This document shows positions 24,329 through 36,229 of a stretch of 64,000 nucleotides of DNA, in pieces (positions within the stretch are counted from its first letter, which is position 1; every line of letters starts with the position of its first letter). This DNA comes from Dichetophora obliterata (lineage: Eukaryota > Arthropoda > Insecta > Diptera > Sciomyzidae), in contig OY986438.1 of NCBI GenBank assembly GCA_963920525.1, positions 100,421,696-100,485,695 on the forward strand, read 5' to 3'. The translations under genes and the position numbers were made by a program. Under the pieces are notes generated by a model. That model was given only the letters and a program-made list of their open reading frames with translations, ran no database searches and was not told the origin of the DNA.

Positions 24329-26489
24329 TAGGGCTTCAATCCCGAAAGGTTTTTGCAAATCCCGGGATTTTGGGATTTGAAGCTCGTGAACCTGGGTTAT
24401 CGGAATTTTTCAGGATCCCGAAGTGCCAAAATTTTAAAATAATGGTATTAACACTAGCCTTACTGGCTAAAAGACCGCTTTTGAAATTTTTAATCAATAT
24501 TGTTAAATTTCAGGTTTTCATTTTTTTTTTAAATTACTGAACGACTTTTTCTATATTATACGGCTATTTAATTTTTCAATCTCTATTTCTCATCTTCTCT
24601 TATTTTTCCTGATAATCATATGTACACTGCCGTTATCTACCATAAGAGGTCTTTTGATCGCTGGAAAATATACGAATTTTTATAAGGTTATTTGCATTGA
24701 ATAAGTTATTTGCATTGCATCTAGAAGATGGACTGTCCAAGTAATTTTCAACATTTTGGATTGATGAATGCTTGTGTTTTATTTAAGCAAGGAACTGAAG
24801 AGAGAATATCTCGACAAGAATTTTTATTTCAGTTGACAAACGAATTTGTCACTGAATACCGAGCAAAAAATAGGAGCAAGAAACAAAGAGTATGGAGAAA
24901 ACTTCACCGAAACTACGTACTCAACTACAATTTTGAAAGCAATTTTTACGGGATCTTTCATCTGTAAAAAGTGTGACGACAAAATTGAAAAAAGCGTTTT
25001 TTTATAACGCACTTAGAACCATTTGATTCAATTTCGACTTTATCGGTGTAAGAGTTGTAAAGAAATTTACCTGTATATAAAAAAATATCCAGATTCAAAC
25101 TAGAGCATTTTTAACGGTAGTAAGCAAGAAAAACATTTTTGTTTCATTATCAAATGATAATTTTTTGTGTTCATTGCCTATGCTAAATTTTGTATTATTC
25201 AAATTCAACTTGAAGCAATATAACGTTTATTTGAAAAGCGGTCATTTGACCACCATCTGCAGAAATTAGTTCACATAAAATGTTAATAGTTTTATTGTTA
25301 AGCTGTATTAAAAGCAGGGACCGTTAATAGCTTGTACTCTTAATTTCTGCCTTTTGGCAAAAATAATTGCATATTGCTTTTTTATTTATTATTTTTTTTT
25401 TAAGAAATCCAACCACAATCGTTGTTCATACTAAAAATATTCAAAAACACTCAAAAGTTCATAAGACAACACCAAAAAAAAAAATCATAATTACAAATGC
25501 AAACAAGGGTTACAGAAAAGTTGTAGTGTACAAAGAAGAATAAAAGGAAAAAATTCAACAATAATGGGAAAAAAAAGCCGAATTATGAAATTCCATTTTG
25601 TGTTTTTAGAGAAAAAACTTGTAAATTTAATGATGGAAAACCAAATCGAAAAAAAAAATTATATTAGAAAATATCGATTAAGCCATAAATTTTTTATGAA
25701 AATAATCTGTCGACAAATTCTTTCTAAATCTTTCGATACCTTTGCGTGTTTGGGATGTTCTGGTCAATATGCTTTTGAATGATAAAAAGTAAAAAAATTT
25801 TTACATTGTTTTTCCCAAATTTTTTAATAAAAATCATAACTTTTACGGTCCTTTACCTTTATATGCTAGTTTTTTAAATATTTGAATTATAAGGGTCAAC
25901 AAAAAGCTATGATTTTTTATATGTTAGAAAAGTTTAACATTTATTTCAGAATGAAAACAAAAAATATTAAAAAATATCAAATAATATTTTATATTTATTG
26001 TAAACATAAAAATATTAACGTAAATAAATTAAACAAAACAAAAAACTTTTATTTATATTTTAAAAAGATTTAAAAAGTTAACAAAACTTCTTATTCAAAT
26101 AAATCTGTTAATAAAAAGTATGGTGTGAATAAAATATTTTTTACAGTAAAAAAACTATACTAAGTAATCGAACTATGGCTCCTTTCAAAATTCCATAAAA
26201 TTTGAACAGCCTAGTAAACAGAGTCTTTTAAGATCACAACCAAAACAAACTAAAAAATAGACTTTCAAAGTCTGTAGAGAGATTAAAAAAGAACTATTTC
26301 GAAAGCTATTTCGATAATAAAAAATAACCATCGTTTTCATTTCAGTTGCATTTATAGTTGCTAAAAATTTGTATATATTTCTATATACAATCCCGGGATT
26401 TAGATATTGGAATCCCGGGATTCTGGGACTAGAAATTGGTTCAGGATCCCGGAATTTCGGTATTCGGGATCCCGGGATTGAAAGCCTTA
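24329..26489. mobile_element. Non-autonomous hAT element with perfect 8-bp target duplication
   Basis: Flanked by GTTACGAC at 24321-24328 and 26490-26497. Ends are inverted: TAGGGCTTCAATCCCG on the left, CGGGATTGAAAGCCTTA on the right. Multiple subterminal (A)TCCCGGGAT palindromes occur near both ends. An 8-bp duplication with such TIRs is diagnostic of the hAT superfamily. I found no hAT transposase inside; the interior holds a piggyBac-like remnant and AT-rich filler. Confidence 0.85.
24452..25282 (+). mobile_element. piggyBac-like remnant nested in the hAT element
   Basis: The ORF at 24728-24967 contains GLMNACVLFKQGTEERISRQ then EFLFQL, which matches my recollection of the C-terminal end of piggyBac transposases (x-N-A-x-x-L-Y-K-x-x-T-G-x-x-I-S-R-x-x-F-L). 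It is flanked by inverted TGGCTAAAAGACCGCTTTT (about 24464) and AAAAGCGGTCATTTGACCA (about 25234), and TTAA occurs at 24448-24451 and 25283-25286, the piggyBac target. The catalytic core is missing. The exact ends are uncertain. Confidence 0.5.
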
Positions 26490-26497
26490 GTTACGAC

Positions 26498-27640
26498 CCC
26501 TAAAAAATATTAAAAAGTAAAAAAAAATATTCACAAACTGACGTACGTGTTAAATTAGTTACTACAGTTTCTAGGAAATACTTAGCTAAATTTTTTTTAC
26601 ACAAAAGCTAGGTGCTAATTGTTACAAACCTTGGAAAAATTGATTTAGTTTGAAAAATTTTTAACTTTTTCAGATTACATCTGAATTTTAATTTAGCCCT
26701 ACTCTTTATTTACGATATTAAAAAAAAGTTATGATAAAGTTTGTTGATGTTCTCCAAAAGCGGGGCAAGTTGTAACAAATGACTTGAGTCTTGTAGTAAC
26801 ACTGAAGAAAAGCATTTAATCGAAATTTTTAAAGTTTTTTTTTTTTTTTTTTTTTTTGATAAATTAACCTGTAATGTAAGCATAAGACTTATTTCTTTAT
26901 AGGAATTCAAATTAAAATTATGTATGAAATTTGCATAAAAATATTAAAAATATTTATAAAGAACTTTTTTAAGTAAAAGAGCTACAAAAAATTTTAATCA
27001 ATTCAAAGAGCTTGCAGCTTGTTACTCTCTCACTGCGTGTGAAGAGATATTCGGAGCAAAAACTTCATGTAAAATAACTAACTTAACGTGCTGAAGGTCA
27101 GTGAAGCCGCTTTTACGAAAATAAAGTAACAATACGAAAACACGATGCACGAACAAAAAAGATGTAACAACAAAAAATTGTTTTTATACAAACTTTTAAC
27201 GTTTAACTTTAAAAAAACTAATATCTATACTAATATCATATATGTTTAATGAAAATATCGTCATATAAAATCAAAAAAGCCGTAAGTTACAATAAACTTA
27301 AAGTCGACTTTTTTATTGATTACTGATGCACTTTATCAAAATACATTTTTCTGTTAAATCTTACTCTCCTACAACTTAAAACGAAGTTTTATTAAAAAAA
27401 TTCTAAAATCTCTAAGTTTGAGCGCAACTTACAATTACAATTTTCAATTAAGTTTTTTGACTCTCCTGTAAAATTTTTTAATTGTACCTTACGGCTTTTT
27501 GATTTAATATGAATATATTTCAAAAATTGTCACTGCCTGGGGTGTGGGCAAGCGCCCCCTTCCCCCTGCGGACGACCATGTTCTAGTGTGTTCTTCAAAA
27601 TAATCCTTGCTAATGTTATGATGATTTCTCAAATATTTCG
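26498..27640. other. Intron stretch; fragment of a repeat shared with 40.5-41.2 kb
   Basis: No gene seen. At about 27005-27112 the sequence (GCAGCTTGTTACTCTCTCAC ... GTGCTGAAGGTCAGTGAAGCCGC) parallels the left part of the TIR element at 40519-41160 (GCAGCAAGTTTTCTCTCTG ... ATGCTGAAG, GATCAGTGAATCCGCC). It is probably another copy of that family. A homopolymer T run lies at about 26834-26857. Confidence 0.45.
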
Positions 27641-28004
27641 ACAGTAGCGATAGCCATCAATGGTTTAAGATAACTTCTTAATAACTTCTCTTCCACCAAC
27701 TCTGGTCGATTCCCAGGTTGTTTCTCTTACTTCTCAGGTTTCTGTTCCATCTAAGCCATTAATTGCCATTCCACCAACTAAATCAATCTTTGTTTCTCCC
27801 TTAGCTTCAAGGAACACGAATCTTTCGGTTCATAAATTCAAATATTCAAAAGTTAGATCGATTACTTCTTTTAGATTAACTGTTCCTCAAAATTTATTTA
27901 ATTCTATAGTTGATGTAAGCTTTTGGCCGCCAAACACAATTGTACATTTTCCGCGTCCCCGAAATAGCCCTGAATCTCATCCAAAAAACGATTAATAAAT
28001 CGCA

Positions 28005-28735
28005 AGTCTAAATTAGAGCTTGTGTATCAAAATGTCAGGGGTCTTAACTCCAAACTTTCCGATATTTTCATTAACAATTTTGATTTTGAATATAACATTA
28101 TAATTTTTACAGAGACTTGGCTTCGCTTTAATATCCTAAATTCTGAAATAATGTGCAATATATATCAAATTTTTCGTAAAGATCTTCATGATAAGATCGG
28201 TGGTGGTGCTTTTATAGCTGTTGAAAACTCGCTTGCATCTGAAGAATTGACAATTCTTGGCACCAGTGACATTGAGTTCATTTGCGTTGCAGTTAAATTA
28301 AATTATAGTATTATTTATGCCACCTGCTCTTACATGCCTCCTAAATGTGACTTCACAATTTATTTAAAACATATACACGCCATCGAAAAAGTTCATAATT
28401 TGTTAAAAAAAAGACTTTCTTATTGTGCTGGGTGATTTTAACCTACCTTTTGTGACTTGGAGATCGTCTGACGATTCTTCACTTCTTACACCTGTTTCCA
28501 ATAGTGATTGGATAAATTATTTCTTAGATAAGCTATCTGATCTGTGTCTTCAACAAGTTAAGGTTATTTTAAATATAAACCACAGAACCCTAGACCTTGT
28601 ATTTGTAGATAGATGCACTACTGTTAATCTCCATTGCTCGAATCCCGTATCTCTTCCAGAAAATGTACATCATCCAACTCTTGAAATAACAGTTTTACTC
28701 ACCCCCGAAAAAGAAGATAAAGTAACTGCTGCACT
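28005..28735 (+). pseudogene. Endonuclease domain of the CR1/L2-like ORF2
   Basis: Starts with YQNVRGLNSK, has FTETWL (catalytic Glu), GGGAFIAV, and after a +1 shift near 28425 LGDFNLPFVTW (catalytic Asp-Asn). It ends near VHHPTLE, where the usual SDH motif has become VHHP. The coding relic is cut by the TIR element starting at about 28733. Confidence 0.75.
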
Positions 28736-30138
28736 GAGCTAAAAAACAACGTAAAATCAAAGGTAACCACTTCAATTCAAATATTTTTCGGAATGATTTG
28801 GCACCAAACACGAAAATAATAAATTCAAAGTGGAAACACATGTATTCAGTTTTATGTTGTTTCCACTTTAAACTAAAGTGTTATACACCTTAAAATGATA
28901 AGTATTCGACTTTAACTTAACGTAGATTCAGATTTAATTCAAAGAGGAGGCATATTCAATTGGAATACTAACGTATTTATTTTAAATGCGTTATAACTTT
29001 GAAGTAAGGTATTTTCTACTTTGATTGCACGTCCTTGCATTAATGAATCAAAGTTATTTTCACTTTAAATTAAATACTTAACATTTTTGATATTGAATGG
29101 TTACAGGGTCAGTGAAACAAAATCAAATAAATAAAACAGTTAGTTTTTATAGAACTAAACAATTAGTTTTTATAGAAATGCTATTTTATTAAAATATTAG
29201 AATAAATATGGTAAATTTTTTTAAAAAAATATATGATAATTCAATGTATTACATTTATATAAGAGAATTATGATTTTAAAAATGTAGTTATAAAAATTTA
29301 TTTCTCACATAAGTTTCACCATTATTCATTTGGTAAAAGGATTTCCAACTCAGAATCTTTAAGCAGACTAGCGAATTTCTCATCGTCTTCTTCCAAATTT
29401 GTAGCTTCATACACACTGTTGACAAGTATTGTGTCCAAGTTAAGAACTTGGCCAAATTCATTAATATATTGAATATTTTCCATTTTTATTAATCTTCACT
29501 TATTTGAACTTAATTTTACTATTTGCATGCACAAACTTGAGCGACAATCGACAATTTTGTTGAGTAAATTGATAAGATAATTGTTGCTCTTAGAAAGACA
29601 GATAGAGCGAAAAACATAACTGTTTGCTTAACTGTTATTAACTGCATTATTCTGTGTCACGAAGAAGCACACTAACGATGAGAAAGAAACGAGAAGCAAT
29701 ACAATTTTGTATGGAAAAAAGTGTTGCTTCTCGTGTTTTTCTCATCGTTGGTGTCCTTGTTCGTGGTACAAAATAATGCAGTTAAACGATTGCAACGAAA
29801 TTATGCTGAACACATACACACAAAAATATGCATCCAACTTCAAATTGAAGTGTCTTCCACTTTTAAATATATATTTCTGCTTCGTTTTTACTACTGACAA
29901 CTTCAATATAAACCATGTTTTTCTGAACTTAATTCCGAAGTGGATGCACTTTAAAGAATATAATAACTATAGTGGATCACCATTATTTTGAAGTTTTTCC
30001 ACTACTTGTTGGATATCAAATGTTTTCATATTTGATTTAAAGGATTTCAATGTGAATTTAAAGATGATTTCTTAAAAATGGAGCAACGTAAAATTAACAT
30101 GATATTATTTAATTTTACGTTGCGATTTTTCCCTGAGT
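28733..30138. mobile_element. TIR element inserted in the CR1/L2-like ORF2
   Basis: The left end ACTGAGCTAAAAAACAACG (then TAAAAT) and the right end ATTTTACGTTGCGATTTTTC (then CCTGAGT) are inverted and share the core CAACGTAAAAT. Subterminal (A)AGTGGA/TCCACTT motifs recur on both sides. No transposase. The hairpin MITE copy 2 is nested inside. The AGAAAAA-type terminus resembles that of the inner element at 9015-10043. Confidence 0.65.
29641..29782. mobile_element. 142-bp near-palindromic hairpin MITE, copy 2
   Basis: Same family as 7602-7740: ACTGCATTATTCTG at the left, AATAATGCAGT at the right, and GAGAAGCAATACAATTTTGT in the centre, followed by the mirrored GTGTTGCTTCTCGTG. It is bracketed by TTAA-like sequence on both sides (attaACTG and CAGTtaaa), so the target may be TTAA or TAA. 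Confidence 0.85.
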
Positions 30139-30144
30139 AAGATT

Positions 30145-32522
30145 GTGATGCGCGAAATAAAAGTTTATAATTTTAAAAAAACGGACTATGTTAAACTTAA
30201 TTCCTTACTTTCGCAGACTGATTTGTCTCCAATTTTAACTAGCGACACATCATATTCATATTATGACGCCGAATCTTCGGTACAGTTTTTCAATGATACT
30301 CTGCAAAGGTGTTTCTTATTGACCGTCCCAAAAAAAAAGGTGTTGCTCCAATTTTTTAAATCCATCCTGGCTAACAAATGATCGAAAGGCACTAAAAAAT
30401 TTTAAAAATCGTTTATTTAAAAAATATAAAATATCTGGTTCTAGTTTAGATTTTGCTTCCTTTTCTTCTTGTCGTTATATCAACTATTAAATAAACAATG
30501 CTATTCTGCTTATATAATTAACATAAAATCTCAATTTAAAGATGATCCAAAACTTTTCTATAGTTTTGTTAACTCAAAACGTAAAGCCTCCAGCTTTCCA
30601 CCCCTTATGAAATTCAATCAGGAAGAATCATCTTGTGACAATGTGATTTCTAACATGTTTGCAAACTTCTTTAAATCAACTTACTCCGATACACCATTTA
30701 ACACTAGCACGGTGTATCTTTTTCTTCCGCCAGTTAACTCTTTTGAAACTCTTGTAATACACCCAAATATTGTTATGTGTTATCTTCGACAAGTAAAATC
30801 CTCTTTTACGACCGGCCCTAATGAAATTCCGAACTGTATTTTAAAGTAATGTTGCTTAAGCCTTCTGTATAGGTATTATCATGGGAAGTGTTCAAGGGAG
30901 ATACATGGCCTGACGCCACCAGCTCGTGTGTTTCCCAGGTCCACTCGGGCAGCTGTCCAAGCCCACCCCTTTACCATTGCATCGATGCCTGATAGAACCT
31001 CGCATTACCGTGATAATTCGTTCTTTGGTCGCAGGGTTAAGTTGTGGAATAGTCTCCCTGCGAGTGCGTTTCCCGGCAGTTTTGAGCTGTGCAAATTTAA
31101 AACAAATCTTCACAGACACTACTCCATCTATCCACCCTCCAACTAACTATCACCCATCTTCCGAATCAACACAATGCTTACACATTTATAGGGGGCATCC
31201 CCTGAGCGTTGGTTCAGTCTAAAAAAAAATGTGCTACAAACCTGTGTACTCCTCTAGCAAACATTTTTAATATTTCCTTGCATAGTGGTTATTTTCCTAT
31301 TTATTCTATGGAAGGATTCTTATATTATACCCCTTTATAAATCTGGCTCCAAGATAGATGTTTCTAACTATCGAGGTATTGCGACATTAAGTGCAATCCC
31401 TAAGTTATTTGAGAAAATTATAACTGATCAATTAGCCCACTCCGTGTCTTCCACCATTTCTGTCTCTCAACATGGTTTTCTGAAGGGTAGGTCCACTACA
31501 ACAAACTTCTTAGAGTTTACTACGCGTGTTATAAATGGTTTTACTTTGGGACTACAGACTGATGTTATTTATACGGACTTTAGCAAAGCTTTCGACAGTG
31601 TTAATCGTAATCTTCTTTTGAAAAAACTCCACCTTATTGGGTTTCCTGTCACATTATTAAATTGGATAAATTCGTATTTATCTAGACGTACTCAAAAGGT
31701 TTTATTTAAGAATTCTCTTTCAAAAAGTATTTCGGTCACTTCTGGCGTTCTTCAGGGCAGTAATTTTGGACCGGTTTTGTTTTTACTATTCATTATTGAT
31801 CTTCCTTCGGTAATAAAACACTGTAACGTCTTAATGTACGCTGACGACGTGAAACTTTTTAATTGTTACAAATCACAAGAAGAACGACATCTTTTACAAT
31901 CTGATCTAAATAGACTAGTGGACTGGTATAGCTTAAATACATTAAATCTTAACTTAAAAAATGTAAGCAAATGACATTTCCGCATAGATCTGCTAATAAC
32001 ATAAATTGCACTATAAAAAACACTAATTTAGAAATAGTTTACAATTTTCTCGATATTTGTGTTTTTATGGATTCAAAACTTCGGTTCAATCTCCACGTTA
32101 ATATGATGATAAATAAGGCAAGAGGAGTCCTTGGTTTCATTAAAAGATGGGCTAAAGAATTCAGTGATCCCTTTACTACTAAATTATTATATACCTCCCT
32201 CGTAAGGCCAATTCTTGAATATGCATCAGTTATATGGAACCCACAATATAATGTCTACATCGACGCCATAGAATCCGTTCAAAAACAGTTTTTACTTTTT
32301 GCTTTACGTCATAGTCGTTGGAACCCCAATATTATGCTTCCGTCGTATGAAATACGCCTTAAAATTATTTTACTACCTTCCCTAAGAAGCAGAAAAATTA
32401 TGCTTAATGTCATGTTTCTGTATAAATTACTTCGTGGCGAGATTAATTCGGAATATCTCATCTCAGCTCTAAATTTTAACATCAGAAGGAGAGGAACTAG
32501 ACATTTTCTGTTTTTAAGTTGA
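30145..32522 (+). pseudogene. Reverse transcriptase domain of the CR1/L2-like ORF2
   Basis: Pieces at 30145-30381, 30469-30849, 31285-31974 and 31971-32522. Recognisable blocks are TGPNEIPNCILK, IIPLYKSGSKIDVSNYRGI, LSAIPKLFEKII, QHGFLKGRST, YTDFSKAFDSVN, SGVLQGSNFGPVLFLLFI and the catalytic YADD (YADDVKLF, near 31838), then the thumb and SLVRPILEYASVIWNP. Frame changes occur near 30380, at 31970 and around the insert at 30872-31228. Normal G of the SG-x-x-QG block is present. Confidence 0.8.
30872..31228 (+). mobile_element. 3' fragment of a second non-LTR retrotransposon inserted in the RT
   Basis: Encodes a C-terminal tail with HPFTIASMPDRTSHYRDNSF then FGRRVKLWNSLPASAFP and ends RHYSIYPPSN-stop, the usual carboxy end of another LINE-like ORF2. 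It is followed by a short 3' UTR and an A run (about 31220-31228). The flanks aatgttgcttaagccttctgta (about 30848) and aatgtgctacaaacctgtgta (about 31229) look like a diverged target duplication. This would be a severely 5'-truncated insertion. Confidence 0.65.
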
Positions 32523-32640
32523 GTCAGTGCAGTTCTAATTACGCTCTTCATGAACCTTTACAATGTATGTGCAGTGATTTCAATGATAACTTCAACATGA
32601 TTACTTTTTCTGATTCGGTAGACGTCTTAAAACGAAAAAT

Positions 32641-33589
32641 TATATTGCATTTAAATTATTAAATCAATCTAACTTGATGCTATTATATCTATCGCAGTTT
32701 TATAACAATGTAATATCGGTAATTGAGATTGTTCTGTTTTTCCTTTTTGTCTCAATATTATGTTTTATAAAGTAAGCCCTATCAAATATGAATCGTTTTT
32801 AAAACTTACTTTTTAATTATTCAATATTTTAATTTTAAATCGAATTGTGATTTACGTGCTCGCGTGGCTTTCCTATCACCTGGATTGGTGAGCCAGAGTA
32901 TATCTCTTTTCCACACAAGTTTATGACTGCGTTGACCCAAATGCATATCCAACTAATTGGGATTTTGATTTGGCGGATATGAGATTTATCTCATTTCCAC
33001 GTAGGTCCTTGGGTTGGACAATGGCCGCAAACCAGTAAAAATGAGTATAGTGTTTTGGATTGTTTTTCGAGTACCTTAAATTGATAATCACTATCATTTA
33101 ATTCGATGTTGCTTATTTATATAGAATTAAATATACTTAAATACGCGTTTTATATATATTCAATTTTTAAATTCCGCTGAAAAGCCAATAAATGTGCTCA
33201 GTGGAAAATCCTAATTGCCAATAGGGGATATGTTTTAGTACGTAGGTGCATTCTGTCTGTCCCGGCTGATCCGGTCAGGATCAAGAATGTAAATCGTGCT
33301 TGCGTATAGGACGGGAATACGTATTTTTGGAAGATATCATACCTCCGGGTAAAAATATTTCCTGATGTGATAGTTTAAAAAAAGCAAACGGTCAGATATA
33401 AGACATAACAGTCATGAAAAATTTCTTCCAATCTGCATCAAAAAATTTAATATTTTTGCATTCGGATTATAAATAATGGTGTTTTTCGTGAATTTATTGA
33501 ATTATTTTTAATTTACTTTTACTGAAATGAAAAAACTTAATAATTTCAAATGCGATCCTTACTTTCAAGATATCGTTGGAAATGTTTTA
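32641..33589. other. Intron stretch without recognised feature
   Basis: AT-rich. Part of it may be the 3' UTR of the preceding retrotransposon. No coding region, TIR or repeat boundary identified. Confidence 0.4.
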
Positions 33590-33935
33590 AGTGCCTACTA
33601 TGATTCCTGGTCAGATCACAGGTAAACTACAATTACATTTAAAAACTAAAATCGTAATAGTAAAACAATTAAGATAACGATTTCTGAAATCATAATCGAA
33701 ATATCTTTTATTACAATTACAGTAATCGTAAATATAAAATAAATTTCAATTACTGAAGTCATCAAAATATTTTTTATTACGATAACAGTAATCGTTATCA
33801 ATTAAAAATTACAATTAAGATAAATGTACTTATAATAACATTTTTTTGATTGCGATGACAGGAATTGTTTTAAAAGCAAAATTACAATTAAGATTACTGT
33901 AATCGTAATCTCTGTTTTGTAATGTAATTCTCAAA
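33590..33935. repeat. Array of ATTACAATTACAGTAATCGTAAT-like motifs
   Basis: Variants of ATTACAATTA and CAGTAATCGTAAT recur many times over about 345 bp. The same motifs reappear at 35775-35930 and at 39775-39840, the latter ending in AAAATGCCCAGCTCTG, which resembles a hAT-type terminus (CAGAGCTGGGCA). The three patches are probably parts of one old element since split by insertions. Confidence 0.5.
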
Positions 33936-34318
33936 GAAATGGATTGCGGTAGTTAGTTCTTAATTCTGACATAACATAATGATAACCGCTTACTTTATCG
34001 GCGACAGAAGAAACCATTTTTTCCTTTTGCTGGAATAGTGAATAATCTAAGGCGGCACGATCTTTCTGATTTCTCTTTCGAAAATTTAGTCTTATTAAAT
34101 GCAAATATTTGTTTTATGCTCAAATATAATTTTAAAAAAAATTATATTTTTTTACGATTATAAAACACAATATTGGTTTTAAATGCTTCAGATAATAATA
34201 CATAATTGATTGTTTGCTCCATTTAATTTATATTTTCTTTATAATTGATTTCGTTTTAATTTCTAGAATTGTAAGAACATATTGCTCGGAATAAAAAATA
34301 TTTAAATAGGCTTGAAAC

Positions 34319-35700
34319 TATTGGGTCGCATTAATAAAGCGAGTCAAGTGGAGTGAACTCAGCTCCACTCGCTTTTACTCTGAACGGTATAAATTAAGCA
34401 TATTAATAAAAATAACTAAGCTCCACTCTACTCATGTTTTTATTTGATGTTGAGTGTCCACTCAGAATAAACATAGCAACCTCCAGTACACTCTGTTTTT
34501 GTTTATTTCGTATTAATAAAACTTGAGATCACTCAACAAAAGTTGAGTGTGCTATCTAGCTGCCTCAGCCTTACTCAACCTACACAAATATTATATTTTG
34601 CCCATTTCACAATCAAGTATAACATCTGTTGCACTTACCATTTCCTGTTTGGCTCAAATTGTTTTATTAGAATCCGAAGTTATAAATTTTAAGAATATAT
34701 TTCGTAGCCTAAATAGGGTATTTTTTAGACAACGTAGCTCAGGCAATTTAAATGCGATTTTCGTAAAAAGGGTATCATTGAAAAGGTTAATTCGTCTATT
34801 TTAAGGGAAAAATTTAAACTTTTGAAAAAATTGCAATAAGTTTACACAATCTTCATTTTAAAGTTAACTTATTAATATTAATAATAACCCTCAGGATTTT
34901 CCACAAACATTTCGTTATCTTGAACTTCACCATTTTCTAGCGCTGTATTTTCATCAAGTTCTACATTGAAATTGCAAACAAACACATATGAACGAAAATT
35001 TTGCATACTTTACAGTTTATTTATTTGTCTGCCTTTGAAGTCTAGTGGACAGTGCGCTGGACTATCAACCCAGAGGTCCCTGGTTCGAATCCGGGTTCGG
35101 CATGGTTATTTTTACTTTCTTTATTCTTTCTTACATTTAAGAATTATGGAAAACTTAAAATCCATAACCGAATTGTGGAAAATGTGGAATTAAAGGACAG
35201 GAACACAACTAAGGGCTGGAAATGCTTGCCAAGGTTAAGGCATAACACTAGCCTCAGATAAAAGCAAATCAAACTGTCTTTCACGGTTGTTTCGCCTAAT
35301 CAAAAATTCACGTATGGTTCCAATCAATTCCTCTAAATAAATCTATCCCTTTCTTTTCAGGTCAAAAACCAAACCTTGTTTGTATAAGGCGCATGCCTTG
35401 GATCTTTGATCTTTATATAAAAAAACTTACCTTGGATGGCTTATCATCCATTTTTATTAAAACAAAAAATTTTTAAAAATGTACCGTATTTTGTCGAATG
35501 ACACAAAAGAATTTATTATTGAAAAACAAATTTGGCTGTCTGACAGCTGCTGACATGAGTGAACACTCTAACGATGTTTTTTTTGCACTCAGAGTAGAGT
35601 AGAGTTTATTTAATACGTATTCCACACTCCACTTAACTAACATCGCACACTCAAAATGCACACTCCACTCGTTCACTCAGTTTTTATTAATACGTCCCAT
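34319..35700. mobile_element. TIR element with GAGTG/CACTC-rich arms
   Basis: The left end TTGGGTCGCATTAATAAA and the right end TTTATTAATACGTCCCAT are inverted. Both arms (34335-34560 and 35555-35690) are crowded with AGTGGAGTG, GAGTG and CACTC words, a subterminal repeat structure. The middle contains a tRNA-like sequence (35030-35103) and no transposase. Confidence 0.65.
35030..35103 (+). tRNA. tRNA-like sequence, probably a tRNA pseudogene or SINE head
   Basis: A well-formed T arm (CCTGG-TTCGAAT-CCGGG, with the B box GGTTCGAATCC), an A-box-like AGTCTAGTGGACAG, and an anticodon arm CTGGA-CTATCAA-CCCAG (apparent anticodon ATC, one mismatch) are visible. The acceptor stem pairs only at its outer four positions (TGCC with GGCA), so it is unlikely to be a functional tRNA. 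It lies inside the GAGTG-rich TIR element. Confidence 0.5.
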
Positions 35701-35933
35701 TATTTCTACAGTTCATTTGTTTTTTTTAGTAAGGTGAAATATTTTAAATAAGATAAATATACTGTTTTATGCAATAATTGTAATTTTTTATTGATAAAGA
35801 TTACTATAGTCAATATAACAAAAAATGATGATTACAAAATAATAATGAGTTTTTACAAGAGGGTATTGTAATTGTAATTAGTAAATTCTTCTATTACAAT
35901 ATCAGTAAACGCAATTGTAATTTGTGTGTATAC

Positions 35934-36140
35934 TAGGGCGGGATCCCGGAGTTTTTCCGATCCCAAGAGTCACGGGATTGAATATTTTAAAAAAATCCTG
36001 AAAATCGCGGGATTTAGTTAAATTTTCAACACAAACTTATACAAAAATTTAAAAATTTTTAAAAATATAGTTTTGGAACTTCTAATTCATTTATTATCAC
36101 CACTGCTGCCAAAACGCTATGCATGCTGTCCATTCGAAAT
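35934..36140. repeat. End fragment of a second hAT-like element
   Basis: TAGGGCGGGATCCCGGAG followed by repeated GATCCC, CGGGATT and GCGGGATTTAG resembles the ends of the hAT element at 24329-26489. The other end was not found; the fragment may have been cut by later insertions. Confidence 0.5.
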
Positions 36141-36229
36141 TCTTTAGCTTAATTAGGCTTAACAACATGTAGGATCGTGTAGCCGCAAAGCTTAATTTCA
36201 AGTTGTTTAGCCATCACAAAATAAAGTTT

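Larger units (their letters stand above)
27650..32640 (+). mobile_element. CR1/L2-like non-LTR retrotransposon, interrupted by two later insertions
   Basis: The order is ORF1 C-terminus (27650-27995), endonuclease (28022-28735), reverse transcriptase (30145-30849 and 31285-32522). Two inserts split it: a TIR element at 28733-30138 and a fragment of a different retrotransposon at about 30872-31228. ORF1 retains a segment ending VDVSFWPPNTIVHFPRPRN, similar to the ORF1 end of L2/CR1-type elements. Several frameshifts and stops show it is inactive. The 3' end was not placed. Confidence 0.75.

Noticed and set aside
25564..25782. 72-codon ORF as a hAT transposase piece
   Set aside because: Lys/Phe-rich sequence without the hAT dimerisation or catalytic motifs.
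34547..34804. 85-codon plus-strand ORF
   Set aside because: Starts in the repetitive arm of a TIR element and has no recognisable domain.
35030..35103. Functional tRNA gene
   Set aside because: The T arm is good, but three of seven acceptor pairs fail and the apparent anticodon ATC with a mismatched stem is atypical; kept as tRNA-like only.
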